From positions 1,427,501 through 1,491,500 of the forward strand of contig JACCIC010000096.1 of the NCBI GenBank assembly GCA_018907035.1: 64,000 nucleotides of DNA. Reading direction: 5' to 3'. Positions 63,201 to 64,000 of this stretch are shown here, in pieces. Source of the stretch: Sycobia sp. Sy_11. Taxonomy: Eukaryota; Arthropoda; Insecta; Hymenoptera; Epichrysomallidae. How positions within the stretch are numbered: the stretch's first letter is position 1; the number at the start of each line of letters is the position of its first letter. The notes under the pieces are model-generated. The model made no database searches, was not told the DNA's origin, and saw only the letters and a program-made list of their open reading frames with translations. The position numbers and the translations under genes were made by a program.

Positions 63201-64000
63201 TTTTTTTTAATTTTCTTTAAGTAAAATTGCTAGAGTGGTTTATTATAGATAGTAATGATTATTTCTCAGTTTCTTAACTAAATACCAATTTGTCTGTATA
63301 ATCAGTTTTATTTTTAGGAAGATGAAATCGGTTTTGTCATTAATAAAATCCATAATATATTTTAATTAAAAAATTACAGAAAATATATTTCCATGAATTC
63401 GAACGATATTTAAATAGCCTTGGATCCCACTTGTTTTTTAAAACTGATTTTTATGGTCTTGTGACAAAAAAAACTTTTTAAATTTTTTAACTGAGTCAAG
63501 TTTTGATTAAAAAATTGCTTATTTAAAATAACATGAGGGTGGATGAAATATTTTTACAGAGTTAACTTCAATTTTGCGCACTCAAAACTTTTAGTTTAAT
63601 ATTTCATTAAAGCACTTCGCTGCTTGATTCTATTAACATGGAAAAAGTAAATATAAGTATAAACGTTATATGTGCTAGTGATTGAAGAGAAAATGTGTTT
63701 TTGTTTTTATTATGGCTATTGTGTATAATTAACTGAAACTTATGAAATCTTAGTTAGATGTTATTAACAATATAATGAAAGGAAATGAGCTCAACTTCGA
63801 GATAAAATATTGGATTTTGCGAGAATATACGGCAGTTTTATTTACGGAAAAATACAAAGCATTTATTATCATGGAGAAGATTGATATGTTAATTTTAATC
63901 TTTTCGTCTATAATTTATTTTAACGTAGTTTTTGTTTTGCAATATTTGCTAATACAAATATATTTAATTTTAGTTTTTCTAAGTTGAAAGTTACATGTTA

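Larger units (their letters stand above)
56716..64000. other. timeout intron 13 (start), to window end
   Basis: At least 7.3 kb without a recognised exon. The expected continuation (the conserved segment after LLRSAR in TIMELESS proteins) was not found. It holds (TA)n at 58972-59017, a GC-richer block at 58820-59250 and (GA)n at 60242-60272. Otherwise AT-rich and featureless. Confidence 0.65.

Overview
This 64 kb window is AT-rich insect nuclear DNA. The genes have many short exons with GT-AG introns, and the introns and intergenic DNA carry long (TA)n, (GA)n and (CA)n microsatellites and decayed transposons. The animal type of timeless (timeout) is here; a hymenopteran is a reasonable guess from the overall look, but nothing in the window proves the order.

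From left to right on the + strand: (1) 2-1655, the last three exons of a chymotrypsin-fold (S1) protein whose catalytic Asp is replaced by Asn and whose GDSGGP box reads TDSGSP, so it is probably a serine protease homologue. (2) 3012-16962, eight exons that splice in frame into 572 residues of the mitochondrial Na+/Ca2+ exchanger NCLX (SLC8B1 family), with both alpha repeats intact; the short N-terminal exon was not located. (3) 16963-38650, about 21.7 kb with no recognisable gene. It holds a large foldback element, a tRNA-derived SINE with a 14-bp target-site duplication, a dead mariner transposase, and a rearrangement in which a 619-bp segment is duplicated with a 460-bp copy of downstream DNA between the two copies. 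(4) 39452-56715 and beyond, the first 13 coding exons (623 complete codons) of timeout/TIMELESS, partner of TIPIN in replication-fork protection, still open at the right edge. One intron appears to use a GC-AG splice pair. One intron carries an antisense LINE remnant.

Both large genes mix AT-rich exons with short introns and much more GC-rich exons that sit between kilobase introns full of microsatellites. The genes have unrelated jobs (extracellular protease homologue, mitochondrial calcium export, DNA replication), and nothing suggests that they are co-regulated. No rRNA, functional tRNA, CRISPR array or prokaryotic feature was seen. I recognised no clearly new system. The most noteworthy items are the templated-insertion duplication at 31118-32827 with its source at 36470-36929, the GC-AG intron, the pseudo-protease active site and the SINE/foldback families.
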